64,000 bases of DNA, from the NCBI RefSeq assembly GCF_019037185.1, contig NZ_JAHHXM010000010.1:28517-92516 (forward strand). The letters run 5' to 3'. The stretch's first letter is position 1. Every line of letters starts with the position of its first letter. Below are positions 1 to 8,291 of this stretch, one piece after another. A model generated the notes under the pieces. The model was not told the DNA's origin. It worked only from the letters and a program-made list of their open reading frames with translations, and ran no database searches. The DNA comes from Oceanobacillus caeni (GTDB lineage: Bacteria > Bacillota > Bacilli > Bacillales > Amphibacillaceae). A program made the translations under genes and the position numbers.

Positions 1-1020
1 CCGCTTTCTGTTGCAGGTACTTTGTTGCATTGGTCAACGGTACTTATGTTCATCATTTACTGTTTAACTATTATTACATTAGCAGGTTATATGGGGAGGG
101 CAACTGAAAGTTTAGCCATTGTGATGGGGCCAAGAATTGGTGGACTCTTAAATGCCACATTTGGTAATGCGGTAGAACTTATTATCTCGATATTCTCATT
201 AAAAGCTGGTTTAATCGGAATTGTACTAGCTTCTTTAACTGGTTCGATAATAGGAAACCTGTTATTAGTAGGGGGGTTGTCCTTCCTTATAGGGGGAATC
301 AAATATAAGAGGCAGCCTTTTAACGTACATGATGCAAGAAATAATGCGGCTCTATTGATATTTGCGGTTGTCGTTGCATTCGTTATTCCAGAAGTATTCT
401 CTTCTAATATGACAGCCCAAGAAACGATGAATCTTAGTGTGGCTGTATCGATTATTTTGATTATTTTATATTTGGCTACATTATTCTTTAAACTTTTTAC
501 ACATCGTGGGGTTTATCCATCAAGTCATGAAGAGGAATCTACTACTCATGAGGAAGAACCAGAGTGGGGGAAAGGGAAAGCAATTATTATTCTTGCCTTA
601 GCTACGTTGGCTGTTGCTTATGTGTCGGAAAATTTAGTTCATACTTTTTCAGAAGTTGGGGAAACCTTTGGATGGACGGAGTTATTTATAGGAGTCATCA
701 TTGTAGCTATTGTCGGTAATGCCGCGGAACATGCATCCGCTGTTTTGATGGCTTTAAAAAATAAAATGGATGTTGCAGTTGAAATTGCAGTTGGATCTAC
801 CCTGCAGGTTGCGATGTTTGTTGCTCCTGTGTTGGTATTAGTGTCTCTTTTATTTGAAACTTCCATGCCGCTTGTATTTACGTGGCCTGAGTTAATTAGT
901 ATGGTTACGGCGGTGTTCCTAACGATAATGATTTCTATTGATGGAGAATCGAATTGGTTTGAAGGGTTGGCATTATTAGCTGCTTATTTAATCATGGGAG
1001 TTGGATTTTATCTCCTTTAA
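1..1020 (+). CDS. Ca2+/cation:H+ antiporter, CaCA family (5' truncated)
   Basis: Membrane exchanger that extrudes Ca2+ (or K+/Na+) against protons, of the CAX/ChaA/YfkE type. The frame is open from base 1 with no stop, and the first visible start (TTG at 22) has no ribosome site, so the gene begins outside the window. About ten hydrophobic segments are present. The two inverted CaCA repeats show as GGLLNATFGNAVELI near the N-terminus and GNAAEHASAVLMALKNKMD in the second half, carrying the paired acidic residues of the ion site. An acidic, His-containing cytoplasmic loop (EEESTTHEEEPEW) joins the halves. A terminator follows directly. Ion specificity cannot be read from sequence. Confidence 0.85.
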   Translation, partial: PLSVAGTLLHWSTVLMFIIYCLTIITLAGYMGRATESLAIVMGPRIGGLLNATFGNAVELIISIFSLKAGLIGIVLASLTGSIIGNLLLVGGLSFLIGGIKYKRQPFNVHDARNNAALLIFAVVVAFVIPEVFSSNMTAQETMNLSVAVSIILIILYLATLFFKLFTHRGVYPSSHEEESTTHEEEPEWGKGKAIIILALATLAVAYVSENLVHTFSEVGETFGWTELFIGVIIVAIVGNAAEHASAVLMALKNKMDVAVEIAVGSTLQVAMFVAPVLVLVSLLFETSMPLVFTWPELISMVTAVFLTIMISIDGESNWFEGLALLAAYLIMGVGFYLL

Positions 1021-1044
1021 AGTAACCGATCATTATAAAAGAAA

Positions 1045-1072
1045 AACCCGAACAGTTATGATTGTTCGGGTT
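1045..1072. terminator. Bidirectional terminator between the antiporter and ltaS
   Basis: Arms AACCCGAACA and TGTTCGGGTT around an 8-base loop, with A-rich sequence on the left and T-rich on the right. It serves both convergent genes. Confidence 0.8.
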
Positions 1073-1080
1073 CTTTCATT

Positions 1081-3003
1081 CTATTCTTTTTTATAAGAGT
1101 AACTATTAACATCAACTGGTTTCCATTCATCGTTTGGTTTGTAGAAACGTAATAGATCACCATACATTACTTTATCAGATAAATCTAATTCATGAAGCAC
1201 TGTTTCTTTTTGTTTAATCATTTCTTCTGTAGGTTCTTCGATTACTTCTTTTGTTTTATTATCGTAATATACCCCGTCTAGATAAGTGAAATCTTTTGTT
1301 ACAAAATTCCCTTTACGGAACGGTACATAATCTTTGTGATCCTCGGAAAACATATCCGTACCCATTAGAATATAATCTTGTGCATCAATACCTAGAAGAT
1401 GCAGCATAGTTGGTACAACATCAATTTGTCCACTATATTCATGATTAGTTCCTTGGCCTTTTACTCCAGGAATCTTTATCATAAATGGAACACGATGTAA
1501 TTCAGAGTATTTAAGTGGAGTAATTTCTTCACCAAGAATCTCTTCCATCGCTTTATTATGATTATCCGAAATACCATAATGGTCACCATATATCATAATA
1601 ACAGAATCGTCATATAAACCAGCTTCTTTTAAATCGTTAAAGAATTGTTCTAGTGCTTCATCCAAATACCGAGCGGTTTGGAAATAATTGTTTACCGTTT
1701 TATCATTAGTTTCGGCTGGTGCAAGTGTTGCTTCTTCTTCATTAATTGTAAAAGGATGATGATTCGTCAATGTCATTAAGTGCGCATAAAATGGTTGTTT
1801 CATTTCTTTTAGATATTTAATAGACTCTTCAAAGAATGGCTTGTCTTTTAATCCATAGTTAATAACATTGTCCTCACTCATATCATAATAATCTTCATGA
1901 TAAAATTCATCGATACCAAAGTGTTTATAAATTTCATCCCGATTCCAGAATGATTTACCATCACCATGTAAAACTGCACTAGTATACCCTTGACGCTCGC
2001 CAATAATTGCTGGGAAGGATTGGTACGTGTTGTCACCTTTCATTACAAACGCAGATCCTTGTGGTAAACCATAAAGCGAATTATCCATAATTAATTCAGC
2101 ATCAGCTGTTTTCCCTTGCTCCGTTTGATGGAAGAAGTTATCAAAATATGTGAAATTCTGACTTTCATCATGTACTAATGAGTTGAGAAATGGTGTAACT
2201 TCTTCACCATGTAATTTAAAATCTATTAGAAAAGATTGGAAAGATTCTAAATGGATCTTAATAATATTTTTACCTTCTGCGACACCAAAGTAAGCAGGAT
2301 TTGGTTCAGCATATTTAGTTTTTGTATAGTTTTCAACAACGGTAATATCATCACTATCTGCTAAAACTCGTTGTGTGGAAGTATTTGCACTTTGAATCGT
2401 ATCATAAGCAATGAAATTGTATATACCTAAATATTTCACTAAATAGTTACGGTCAAAAGCTCTTTCTAACAATTGTGGTCTATCAGCTTCCGCTAAACCT
2501 AGATTAATAGTAAATACTAAGACCCCCATTGCTAGAATGGTAAGGGGTTTACGTACTTTTATACGTGTTTCAGACCAGTTCCCTTTAACCATGTTATATA
2601 AAACTATTAAAACGACAATATCTATTAAATATAAAAGGTCATGCCATTGCATTAAACTAATGATGCTACCGCCTAAACTGCCAAAGTTATTTGTTTGCAT
2701 CATTGTCGCTAACGTTATAAAGTCACTATTAAAACGATAGAATACAATGTTTGCATAAAGAATGAGGCCGAGTAACACTTGCATAATGATTAAGCGTCTA
2801 CCAACTTTACGTCCTTTAGAAAATAGTGTAATTCCTAGGAGAATTAAACCTGAGCTTAAAGGGTTTAAGAATAATAGAAATTCTTGGATAGCCCCCTTCA
2901 CACCCAAATCAAATTCCACTTTATAAATCAAATAAGTTTTCAACCAATAAAGAACTAATACAATTGAGAAGAATCCCATCTTCGTAGAAATTAATTTCTT
3001 CAC
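1081..3003 (-). CDS. ltaS: Lipoteichoic acid synthase, LtaS family
   Basis: Polymerises glycerol-phosphate from phosphatidylglycerol onto the glycolipid anchor outside the membrane. Five N-terminal membrane segments (about residues 8-28, 45-62, 70-90, 122-138, 153-171) precede an extracellular sulfatase-fold domain. The catalytic threonine lies in TEQGKTADAE (Thr299, equivalent to Thr300 of S. aureus LtaS by family knowledge). Glu253 in HLES and the GDHYG motif supply Mn ligands. VLA at about 213-215 fits the signal-peptidase site at which LtaS enzymes are released. At 640 aa it has the family's usual length. Start is GTG with GAGGTG 9 bases upstream. Which of the several Bacillus LtaS paralogues it matches cannot be decided. 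Confidence 0.93.
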   Translation of the reverse strand: MKKLISTKMGFFSIVLVLYWLKTYLIYKVEFDLGVKGAIQEFLLFLNPLSSGLILLGITLFSKGRKVGRRLIIMQVLLGLILYANIVFYRFNSDFITLATMMQTNNFGSLGGSIISLMQWHDLLYLIDIVVLIVLYNMVKGNWSETRIKVRKPLTILAMGVLVFTINLGLAEADRPQLLERAFDRNYLVKYLGIYNFIAYDTIQSANTSTQRVLADSDDITVVENYTKTKYAEPNPAYFGVAEGKNIIKIHLESFQSFLIDFKLHGEEVTPFLNSLVHDESQNFTYFDNFFHQTEQGKTADAELIMDNSLYGLPQGSAFVMKGDNTYQSFPAIIGERQGYTSAVLHGDGKSFWNRDEIYKHFGIDEFYHEDYYDMSEDNVINYGLKDKPFFEESIKYLKEMKQPFYAHLMTLTNHHPFTINEEEATLAPAETNDKTVNNYFQTARYLDEALEQFFNDLKEAGLYDDSVIMIYGDHYGISDNHNKAMEEILGEEITPLKYSELHRVPFMIKIPGVKGQGTNHEYSGQIDVVPTMLHLLGIDAQDYILMGTDMFSEDHKDYVPFRKGNFVTKDFTYLDGVYYDNKTKEVIEEPTEEMIKQKETVLHELDLSDKVMYGDLLRFYKPNDEWKPVDVNSYSYKKE

Positions 3004-3073
3004 TTATTCTTCACCTCGAATGGTTTCTAGGTTAATTTAAATTTTAAATTATTTTTAGTACTTACAAATGCTA

Positions 3074-3079
3074 ATTATA
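3074..3079 (-). promoter_or_regulatory. Extended -10 of the ltaS promoter
   Basis: On the minus strand TGTTATAAT gives a consensus -10 (TATAAT) with a TGn extension, about 70 bases before the GTG start. The -35 (TTCCTA, 17 bases upstream) is poor, as is common with extended -10 promoters. Confidence 0.45.
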
Positions 3080-3162
3080 ACACATGGTTTTGGGATTAGG
3101 AAATGGGAAGTAATGGTTGATTTTGTCGAATCCATTAATAATAAGTTAAAGATATATGAAAA

Positions 3163-3210
3163 AGAGACAGTCCATTGTCCGGCTATTGCTGGGACGATGG
3201 ATCTGTCTCT
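3163..3210 (-). terminator. Terminator of the thiamine-precursor ABC operon
   Basis: Long hairpin with near-complementary arms AGAGACAGATCCATCGTCC and GGACAATGGACTGTCTCT, followed on the minus strand by TTTTTC. It overlaps the stop codon of the ATPase gene. Confidence 0.8.
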
Positions 3211-3931
3211 ACATTTCTTCATATATTTTCTTTTTCCAGGTTAGAAATTCTTCAGACAACAACAAGTTTACGTCTCTTGGACGGTCAAAGGGGATGATGA
3301 ATTCCTTTTTAACAGTTGCCGGCTTATTCGATAAAATAATAATTCGATCGGATAAAAAAATAGCTTCTTCTATGTTATGAGTAATAAATAATATGGAACG
3401 TTTATGCTCTTCCCAAATAGAAAGAAGCCATTTTTGCATTTTTGTACGGGTAAATTCATCTAAGGCAGAAAATGGTTCGTCCAACAAGATTAGAGATTGT
3501 GGGCTTAACAAGCTTCGAATAAAAGAAACACGCTGTTTCATTCCACCTGATAATTGACGAGGGTAGGAGTTTTCATAGCCCTTAAGCCCGGCCCGTTCAA
3601 TCATTTCTAATGCTTTTTCCTTATCAACCTTTCCTGCAATTTCTTGCCCAAGAACTACATTGTCCAAAATCGTTCGCCATGGAAAGAGGGAAGAGGATTG
3701 TGGCATATAGCTAATCGAACCACGTTTCCCATTGATTTTTTCTCTATCTAAATAGATCGAACCTCCCGATGGCTGGCTCATTCCACCAATAATGCTAAAG
3801 AGTGTACTTTTCCCACTTCCAGATGGACCTAATAGAGAAACGAATTCCCCGTCTTTGACGGAGAAGTTGATATTGGATAATACATGATTGTCTTCAAACG
3901 ATTTGGATATATCATGAATTTCAAGACTCAT
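3209..3931 (-). CDS. thiZ: ABC transporter ATPase, thiamine-precursor (ThiZ-like)
   Basis: Nucleotide-binding subunit of a NitT/TauT-family importer. Walker [10 protein letters not shown] at about 35-43, Q-loop MPQ, signature LSGGMKQR, Walker B LILLDEPFSALD and switch His in ITHN are all present. It is the last gene of the minus-strand operon and overlaps the permease gene by 11 bases, indicating translational coupling. The TPP riboswitch at the operon head points to thiamine or a pyrimidine precursor such as formylaminopyrimidine, as for B. subtilis ThiXYZ; the exact substrate is inference. Confidence 0.85.
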   Translation of the reverse strand: MSLEIHDISKSFEDNHVLSNINFSVKDGEFVSLLGPSGSGKSTLFSIIGGMSQPSGGSIYLDREKINGKRGSISYMPQSSSLFPWRTILDNVVLGQEIAGKVDKEKALEMIERAGLKGYENSYPRQLSGGMKQRVSFIRSLLSPQSLILLDEPFSALDEFTRTKMQKWLLSIWEEHKRSILFITHNIEEAIFLSDRIIILSNKPATVKKEFIIPFDRPRDVNLLLSEEFLTWKKKIYEEM

Positions 3932-4697
3932 ATGGATTTATTCCTTCCTCTGGTTTCCACTTAATGACCCTTTTTTCGATAAGGGTTATTAGTAAAAAGA
4001 ATAATAAACTGAGTGCCACAATAACGATAATGGCTACAAAGACACGATCGGTTCGGTAGGATGAAGATGCTAATGTCATATACACGCCAATACCTTTACT
4101 TGCACCTAGCCATTCGGAAATGACTGCGCCCATCACACTATATGTTGCAGAAATCTTTAGTCCTGAGAATAGGGATGGTAAAGCGTTCGGCCATTCTAGT
4201 TTCCGAAAAGTTTGTCCTTTTGTCGCACCAGCCATTTGAATATAGTGTTTTAAATCAGCATCTGTTTGACGAAAGCCATCAAGTAGAGCAATGGTTATCG
4301 GAAAGAAACAAACGAGCGAAATAACAATTAGCTTCGGTAGCATGCCAAATCCAAACCAAATAACAAGTAATGGTGCTAGGACAATAACAGGAATGTTTTG
4401 TGAAATAATGATAAATGGATAAAATAAGTCCTTTAGTAGAGGCATTAAATGGAGACATATGGCAACAAAAACGCCAACCCCACTACCAATTAAAAACCCA
4501 AGAACAATCAATTGAATAGTAGATGGAAGGTGTTCCGTGTAAATTGACCAGCTAGTCCATGCTTCTTGGAAAATTTGAATTGGTCCAGGAAGTAGCCATG
4601 ATGGCATGTCAAAAATTCTAGTTCCAACTTCCCACAAGATGAAGAAAAGGATGATAGCCAGAACCGGCCTCCATCCTTTTTTTGCCATGGTACTCAT
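3921..4697 (-). CDS. thiX: ABC transporter permease, thiamine-precursor (ThiX-like)
   Basis: Membrane subunit of the same importer, 258 aa with about six transmembrane segments. The binding-protein-dependent transport motif, which docks to the ATPase, is seen around residues 155-175 (MAGATKGQTFRKLEWPNALP). Its ATG overlaps the stop of the preceding thiamine-binding gene by one base (TAATG), so translation is coupled. It belongs to the SsuC/TauC/ThiX permease group; the assignment to thiamine precursors rests on the riboswitch and the neighbouring NMT1-type binding protein. Confidence 0.85.
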   Translation of the reverse strand: MSTMAKKGWRPVLAIILFFILWEVGTRIFDMPSWLLPGPIQIFQEAWTSWSIYTEHLPSTIQLIVLGFLIGSGVGVFVAICLHLMPLLKDLFYPFIIISQNIPVIVLAPLLVIWFGFGMLPKLIVISLVCFFPITIALLDGFRQTDADLKHYIQMAGATKGQTFRKLEWPNALPSLFSGLKISATYSVMGAVISEWLGASKGIGVYMTLASSSYRTDRVFVAIIVIVALSLLFFLLITLIEKRVIKWKPEEGINPYES

Positions 4698-4987
4698 TAA
4701 CGATACTTCTCCGTTAATTGATCCATGGATGCACCGTCTGGTTTATAAAAAATCTTAATTTGAGAAATGGCACTAGCACAACCTTTCTCAACCATTTTCT
4801 CATTCATTTTTTCCACAATTTGTAGTAATTCAGAAAGGTTTCCTTCCATGGTTGTTTCAAGTGGATTAACCTGGTATTTCACACCTGATTCATCAATCAC
4901 TTTAATTGCTTCATCTACTAATGGATATGTGTCTACTCCGTTTTCTGCTTTAGGAATCATTTGAATACTTAATAATGCGTTTGCCAA
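4697..4987 (-). CDS. MTH1187/YqgV-family thiamine-binding protein
   Basis: Small cytoplasmic protein of 96 aa, opening MANALLSIQMIPKAENG and carrying the family pattern of a ferredoxin-like beta-alpha-beta fold (ETTMEGNLSELLQIVEKMNE in the middle). The family (Pfam Thiamine_BP, YqgV in B. subtilis) binds thiamine-type ligands. It sits between the binding-protein and permease genes of a TPP-controlled transporter, which supports a role in handling the imported ligand; that role is inference. Strong ribosome site AAAGGAGAG. Confidence 0.8.
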   Translation of the reverse strand: MANALLSIQMIPKAENGVDTYPLVDEAIKVIDESGVKYQVNPLETTMEGNLSELLQIVEKMNEKMVEKGCASAISQIKIFYKPDGASMDQLTEKYR

Positions 4988-5008
4988 TTAAAATCTCTCC
5001 TTTATCAT

Positions 5009-6007
5009 TTAAGGTAAAAAGTCATTTGTAAATGCCTTTTCACTATCCAGTTCAACTTCTAATAGATCATTTTCATACATCCAATTTGCATAGTTTTCCC
5101 ATATTTCTAGCTTTTGAATTCCCCATTTTTCTGCATCATCTTGATATTTAGGAGACAGCCACTCTTGACTTGCTTTAACTAGTTCAGGGTCAAGGTCTGG
5201 TACTGCTTCAATAAGTACGTCTGCAGCTTCGCTTGGGTTTTCTATTGCGAACTCATAACCTTTGGAAACAGCACGTAAGAAGCTTTTAATAGTTTCCGGA
5301 TCATCTTGTATCATATTTTCATTGGTTGCTAATACCGGAGTATAATAGTCTAATTTCTTACTATAATCCGTTAAATAATTCATATGAAGCGGTTGGTCAC
5401 GGAGCTCTGCTTTAATACCATCCCAACCATAGTAAATCCAAGCAAAATCAATTCCTTGCTCAAGTGCTGTGAAAAAGTCTGTATTTCCGATATTAACGAT
5501 TTCAACCTTCTCTACATCGGCATTATCCTCCTGCATAATCGAATCTAGTACAGCCTTTTCCACTGGTGCACCCCATCCACCATAAGATTTACCCTCAAAG
5601 TCTTTTGCAGTTGTAATATTATTTTCCTTTAGGGAAGCAAAACCAGACGTATTATGCTGAATAATAGCAGCAATCGAAACAATAGGTACATTTTGTATTC
5701 GTGCTTCCGTAATTCCTTCTTGGTAGCTAACACCAAAATCAGCATTTCCAGTAGCGACTAATTGCTCAGCACCTGCTTCTCCAGGCTGAATAATGTCAAC
5801 ATCTAAACCTTCTTCTTCAAAATACCCTTTATCCCTAGCCACATAGAGACCAGTATGATTGGTGTTTGGGGTCCAATCCAGAACAAGGGTTATTTTTTTT
5901 AGTTGCTTTGCATCTTCACCTGTTTGATCTGTACTTTCTTCATCTGTGTTGTTACCGCATGCAGCTAGTACAATTAGCAACAGGCAAAAAACAGATAATT
6001 TCCTCAT
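5009..6007 (-). CDS. thiY: ABC substrate-binding lipoprotein, NMT1/ThiY family
   Basis: Membrane-anchored solute-binding protein. Signal peptide with lipobox LAAC (Cys17) followed by an acidic linker. The mature part opens ITLVLDWTPNTNHTGLYVA, the hallmark of ThiY/Thi5 (NMT1) proteins that bind formylaminopyrimidine or hydroxymethylpyrimidine. The 332-aa length fits. It is the first gene of the operon, directly downstream of the TPP riboswitch and its terminator, so it should be repressed when thiamine pyrophosphate is abundant. Precise ligand not determinable. Confidence 0.88.
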   Translation of the reverse strand: MRKLSVFCLLLIVLAACGNNTDEESTDQTGEDAKQLKKITLVLDWTPNTNHTGLYVARDKGYFEEEGLDVDIIQPGEAGAEQLVATGNADFGVSYQEGITEARIQNVPIVSIAAIIQHNTSGFASLKENNITTAKDFEGKSYGGWGAPVEKAVLDSIMQEDNADVEKVEIVNIGNTDFFTALEQGIDFAWIYYGWDGIKAELRDQPLHMNYLTDYSKKLDYYTPVLATNENMIQDDPETIKSFLRAVSKGYEFAIENPSEAADVLIEAVPDLDPELVKASQEWLSPKYQDDAEKWGIQKLEIWENYANWMYENDLLEVELDSEKAFTNDFLP

Positions 6008-6080
6008 AATAAATAGTCCTCCCTGTTTTTAACTAAAAGAATAAAACTCGAGTAGGGAATAACACGAATTAGTAGCCAAC

Positions 6081-6112
6081 AAAAAGCACCCTAGACAAAT
6101 TGCCTAGGGTGC
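6081..6112 (-). terminator. Riboswitch-controlled terminator
   Basis: Minus-strand stem GCACCCTAG/CTAGGGTGC followed by TTTTTGTTGG, between the TPP aptamer and the ThiY start. It is the expression platform through which ligand binding stops transcription. Confidence 0.85.
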
Positions 6113-6126
6113 ATACTTTAGTTATG

Positions 6127-6230
6127 TACGTATCAGGTATGTTCCCTACGCTGGTCTTAGCCAGATCAGGTTCTAAGGGTTAGTATCTAACGGATACAAT
6201 CTCAACCAGCAACACTGGTACCCCCACAGT
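6127..6230 (-). ncRNA. TPP (THI-box) riboswitch
   Basis: Reading the minus strand, the conserved aptamer blocks appear in order: GGGGGTACC, CTGGTTGAGAT, ACCCTTAGAACCTGATCTGG and CCAGCGTAGGGAA. TGAGAT and CCTGATCTGG are the pyrimidine- and pyrophosphate-sensing helices of the THI box. It precedes the ThiY-type binding-protein gene by about 120 bases with a terminator between. Confidence 0.95.
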
Positions 6231-6400
6231 CATCTTAAGTTGTAATTTACACAATTAAGTATTGCATAGTTTTTCTAATATAGCAAGAAATTTGTAAAAG
6301 TTTGACGATTCTTTTAAAGTTGCACAACTTGATATTGTTTATGAATATGATTTTACGTTTAAAAAATTTTTCCTTCCTATTAAATTACCTGTTCTAATTA

Positions 6401-6550
6401 CCCCACCTAAATGGGCAGTAAGACTCCCACCTTAAACTTCTGGGGATACAAATAGGTGGGAGAACAACTGCCCGTAAAGGTTCGATAAGTGCCGACTAAC
6501 CATCAGTGGGGGATGAAGGAAAGCCTCCGCTGATGGAAGTCTTCTTTATC
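6401..6550 (+). repeat. Family A two-hairpin repeat, copy A1 (full)
   Basis: Most complete copy. Outer arms GGGCAGT and ACTGCCC enclose hairpin 1 (CCCACCT to AGGTGGG). A conserved linker, CCCGTAAAGGTTCGATAAGT, leads to hairpin 2 (CCATCAGTGGGGG to CCTCCGCTGATGG) and the tail GAAGTCTTCTTTATC. It lies between the TPP riboswitch and the exporter gene. Confidence 0.85.
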
Positions 6551-6642
6551 TAGCTGAAATTTAGCAAAATTCCTATTTCCTTTTTACCTGAAATGCATTA
6601 TAATTTATGAATTGTTATGAAGAAATAGGGGAGGGGAAGGAT

Positions 6643-8106
6643 ATGCAAACGGTAAGTTATAACCGAAAAACGATTGTCGCATTGTTGCTTGCTGGGGCAT
6701 TTATTTCCATTTTAAATCAAACGTTGATGATTACTGCAATTCCCCCAATTATGGAGGAAATGGGAATTACGGCAAACACTGGTCAGTGGCTAACCACGGT
6801 GTTTATGCTTGTCAATGGTATTATGATTCCCATTAGTGCATTTTTATTAGAACGGTTTACGACAAGACAATTGTTTATAACGGCAATGAGTATTTTCGCT
6901 ATAGGCACATTAATTTCTGGGATTGCGCCTAATTTCTCTTTCTTATTAGTAGGGCGAGTCATCCAGTCTGCTGGAGCAGGGGTTATGCTGCCACTAATGC
7001 AGACAGTATTTCTTTTAATCTTCCCAGTTCATAAACGTGGATCAGCTATGGGATTAATTGGTCTTGTTATATCATTTGCACCAGCACTTGGTCCTGCCAT
7101 ATCAGGATGGGTAACAGAGCATTATTCTTGGAGGGTATTATTCTTTATCATCCTACCAATTGCAATTGTAGATATTATCATCGCCTTTTTCGCATTGAAA
7201 AATGTAACGGAATTAAAGAAACCAAAATTAGATATTCCATCTGTTATTTTATCCTCTTTTGGTTTTGGTGGATTACTTTATGGATTTACTTCAGCTGGGA
7301 ATAACGGTTGGGGAGCAAGTTTAACCATCATTTCACTCACTGTTGGAGTAGTGTCACTCTTTATGTTTATTTTAAGACAGTTAAGACTGCAGCATCCAAT
7401 GTTAGAGTTCAGGGTTTTTACGTATTCTCTATTCCCACTAGCCGTTGTTATTGGAATCATTTCGTTTATGGGGCTAATCGGGACAGAAACACTTATCCCA
7501 CTTTATATGCAAAACATGCGTGAATTCACTGCTTTTGAAGCGGGGATTGCGTTATTACCAGGTGCGTTGATTTCAGGGTTTATGTCTCCTATTACAGGTA
7601 GAATCTTTGATAGATATGGTGCGCGTAAGCTAGCGATGACTGGACTACTAATTGTCGCTGTCTCTTCCATTCCATTTACTAGATTAGATACGGAAACATC
7701 CTTGGCTTTCATGACAATCATGTACAGTATTAGAATGTTTGGACTATCTATGGTCATGATGCCAATTTCAACAGCGGCATTGAACCAATTACCAAAACGA
7801 CTAATTCCACACGGGGCGGCAATGGATAATACAATGAGGCAGGTCGGCGCTTCTGTTGGAACAGCTATTCTTGTTACAGTTATGACAACAACAGGAGAAA
7901 CGGCAGCTAGAGCAGATATTCCTAATCCAGCTATCTATGGAGTGAATGTCGCATTTATCGTGATAACTGTTCTTGCTTTTGTTGGACTATTGACCTCGTT
8001 TTTCGTGAGGGATAGTAAAACATCTCAAGAAGAAGTGGAGAAAAGAGATTTAGAGAGATTAAGAGAAAAACAACACGATAATCAGAAAATTTATCAAAAA
8101 GCTTAG
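6643..8106 (+). CDS. MFS multidrug exporter, DHA2 (14-TM) family
   Basis: Drug:proton antiporter of the EmrB/QacA/LmrB type with 14 predicted membrane segments over about 487 aa. Family features include the N-terminal motif LNQTLMITAIPPIM, QWLTTVFMLVNGIMIP in the second helix and the motif-A-like loop GRIFDRYGARK. An upstream in-frame ATG at 6607 exists, but AGGGGAGGGGAAGG lies just before the ATG at 6643, which is chosen. It is closely similar in layout to the minus-strand exporter at 52-53.6 kb. No adjacent regulator is seen. Substrate unknown. Confidence 0.85.
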   Translation: MQTVSYNRKTIVALLLAGAFISILNQTLMITAIPPIMEEMGITANTGQWLTTVFMLVNGIMIPISAFLLERFTTRQLFITAMSIFAIGTLISGIAPNFSFLLVGRVIQSAGAGVMLPLMQTVFLLIFPVHKRGSAMGLIGLVISFAPALGPAISGWVTEHYSWRVLFFIILPIAIVDIIIAFFALKNVTELKKPKLDIPSVILSSFGFGGLLYGFTSAGNNGWGASLTIISLTVGVVSLFMFILRQLRLQHPMLEFRVFTYSLFPLAVVIGIISFMGLIGTETLIPLYMQNMREFTAFEAGIALLPGALISGFMSPITGRIFDRYGARKLAMTGLLIVAVSSIPFTRLDTETSLAFMTIMYSIRMFGLSMVMMPISTAALNQLPKRLIPHGAAMDNTMRQVGASVGTAILVTVMTTTGETAARADIPNPAIYGVNVAFIVITVLAFVGLLTSFFVRDSKTSQEEVEKRDLERLREKQHDNQKIYQKA

Positions 8107-8116
8107 ATGATGGTAG

Positions 8117-8160
8117 CCCAATATTCATAATATTCATTATGAATATTGGGTTATTTATTT
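8117..8160 (+). terminator. Terminator of the DHA2 exporter gene
   Basis: Perfect 13-bp arms CCCAATATTCATA and TATGAATATTGGG followed by TTATTTATTT. Confidence 0.85.
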
Positions 8161-8224
8161 GGCAGCTAGGGGAAATCTTTCTCGTCCGGGGATTGCCGTA
8201 AAAATCTGCATAAGTGCAACTAAG

Positions 8225-8253
8225 GTGACTATTCTAATATTCTAAAGTATAAT
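8225..8253 (+). promoter_or_regulatory. Sigma-A-like promoter of the hprK-like gene
   Basis: GTGACT, a 17-base spacer, then TATAAT, ending about 38 bases before the ATG. Confidence 0.5.
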
Positions 8254-8291
8254 TCTATTCATTAATATCTTTATTGGACGGTGAATGTAGG

